A stretch of 64,000 nucleotides of DNA, taken from assembly GCA_016124945.1 (NCBI GenBank), contig WGMT01000069.1:62001-126000 (forward strand). Direction: 5' to 3'. A program made the translations under genes and the position numbers. This stretch comes from a bacterium. Its GTDB lineage: Bacteria > Chloroflexota > Anaerolineae > Caldilineales > Caldilineaceae. Position 1 is the first letter of the stretch, and every line of letters begins with the position of its first letter. Below the pieces are notes generated by a model. It did no database searches, was not told where the DNA came from, and worked only from the letters and a program-made list of their open reading frames with translations. This document shows positions 63,061 to 64,000 of this stretch, piece by piece.

Positions 63061-64000
63061 ATGATCTCTGATGGAATACAACCAAGCATAGACAGTCTCT
63101 TCGTTCGGGTTTTTGAGTGGGTAGAAAATGAGTTGACGAAACTCACCGGCTGGTCCTGGCTCGGAGAACTTGTGGTATGGCGCCGTCACCGGCTTCATGA
63201 TACGTATGGCGTATACGGCATTACCCTGCCTATTTTGGCAACAACGCTGGTGGGTGGTTCAGACCGCAAGGCCATACCCTTAGCCGCAGCCTGGGTACTC
63301 TATGACCTGGCATCCGACATCTTCGATGATCTACAAGACAAAGATGAGAAACCACACCCCTGGTGCAACTGGCCACCGGATCGCGCCATGTTGGCCGGCC
63401 TCGGCTTGCTCTTTGCCGGCCAGCACTGCCTTGCTCAATTGGATGCACCAGCGGAAGTACTCAAAGAAATCCAACAGAGGTGGTCACAGACAGGGCTATT
63501 GGCCGCTCTGAATCAACACTCCACTGAACAAACAACCGCGGAACGCTATTTTGAAGAGATTACGGCAAAGTCCGGCATTATTTTTTCGTCCGTCATGTGG
63601 AGTGGAGGCCGTCTGGCCTCGTCTGAGACAGACAAGCTCTCCGCCTTAGAAGAATATGGATTGGCATTGGGTATCCTCATCCAGCTTTGCGACGATGGAC
63701 GGGATTGGGCGGTACCCAGTGAAAACAAGAAGTCGAATATCCAGTCAACGCTGTATCAACTGATAGCAATGGGGCACCCAAAGATGCCACGTATCCAGGA
63801 CATTCAGATTCGCGGCGCGCTGTATCCTGGCGCCGAAAAGGAGATGTTGAACGTCGTTTTCCCGTGGGTGGCGTACACTTTTGTGATTGAGATGATGAAA
63901 GTCTATGAAGAAAAGGCGATTTCTGCGCTGTCCCCCTTTACAAACGGACCGGTTGACCATCTAATCGACTATGCCAGGTATTTCCGCAGTACCGTGTCGG
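63061..64000 (+). CDS. ComQ-like class I isoprenyl transferase (3' end outside window)
   Basis: The ATG at 63061 has GGAG eight bases upstream. At least 313 residues are visible, close to full ComQ length (about 300), and the frame is still open at the right edge. The first Asp-rich motif is LASDIFDDLQDKDE (DDLQD at 89-93), close to B. subtilis ComQ DIMDDLEDED (from memory). The second is QLCDDGRDWAV (DDGRD at 211-215), which is better conserved here than in ComQ. AKSGIIFSSVMWSGGRLAS corresponds to the KxG region of ComQ. It is a member of the trans-isoprenyl diphosphate synthase fold. In this context it probably attaches an isoprenyl group to the peptide product, but a role in isoprenoid chain synthesis is not excluded. 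Confidence 0.85.
   Translation, partial: MISDGIQPSIDSLFVRVFEWVENELTKLTGWSWLGELVVWRRHRLHDTYGVYGITLPILATTLVGGSDRKAIPLAAAWVLYDLASDIFDDLQDKDEKPHPWCNWPPDRAMLAGLGLLFAGQHCLAQLDAPAEVLKEIQQRWSQTGLLAALNQHSTEQTTAERYFEEITAKSGIIFSSVMWSGGRLASSETDKLSALEEYGLALGILIQLCDDGRDWAVPSENKKSNIQSTLYQLIAMGHPKMPRIQDIQIRGALYPGAEKEMLNVVFPWVAYTFVIEMMKVYEEKAISALSPFTNGPVDHLIDYARYFRSTVS

Overview
The window is about 64 kb of GC-rich bacterial DNA, tightly packed with genes on both strands. No rRNA, phage or transposase gene is visible. The mix of genes (an ATP synthase of the N-type with order atpDCQRBEFAG, a FolD/FchA folate pair, an inositol cluster headed by a LacI regulator, many alternative GTG/TTG starts, AspRS with the non-discriminating signature, Pro/Thr-rich lipoproteins, and low-complexity palindromic spacers between genes) suggests an uncultivated Chloroflexota, perhaps Caldilineae or Anaerolineae. 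That placement is inferred from gene content only.

Layout. 1-1004: 5' part of a secreted glycoside-hydrolase-like protein running off the left edge. 1455-1661: a small orphan gene. 1812-15440 (minus): a myo-inositol catabolic cluster, transcribed lacI, dinB-like, iolB, iolC, Gfo/Idh/MocA, iolD, iolA, Gfo/Idh/MocA, a FabV/SDR-like oxidoreductase, iolE, iolG. No IolJ aldolase and no transporter is in the window. 15741-22471: DEAD-box helicase, ArfB, a large glycosidase-SH3-M23 protein, and aspS. 22529-22715: a 6S RNA with its own promoter and terminator. 22948-30159: an MBL-fold protein, an RNase H-like protein, a lipoprotein, a large membrane protein, and folD-fchA. 30537-39620: lon, a PHP/AlbA fusion, pepF, a UbiA-family transferase, and tlyA. 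39637-49049: secreted serine protease, CapA-like protein, a Wzz-like polysaccharide co-polymerase with two partner genes, and a ferredoxin-like protein. 49235-57645: gltX and the complete N-type Na+-ATPase operon. 57890: tRNA-Gln(CTG). 58146-59242: three small genes (XRE regulator, OB-like, CxxCP protein).

The most exciting locus is at the right edge, 59516-64000 (plus). A NarL/LuxR response regulator, a ComP-like histidine kinase (membrane helix, extracytoplasmic PDZ-like domain, membrane helices, GAF, HisKA_3, HATPase), a 73-codon peptide gene overlapping the kinase stop, and a class I isoprenyl-transferase gene with both Asp-rich motifs lie in one run. This is the part list of the Bacillus comQXPA quorum-sensing system in reversed order (A-P-X-Q). 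The peptide lacks a Trp near its C-terminus and has Cys residues there instead, so the modified residue may differ. I know comQXPA from Firmicutes; a Chloroflexota version would be new to me.

A second theme is a set of intergenic low-complexity inverted repeats (8-12 nt words, arms of 17-35 bp). Many of them start exactly at the stop codon of the upstream gene, so that several proteins end inside the repeat. Two genes (fchA and the serine protease) carry in-frame 12-nt repeats near their 5' ends.
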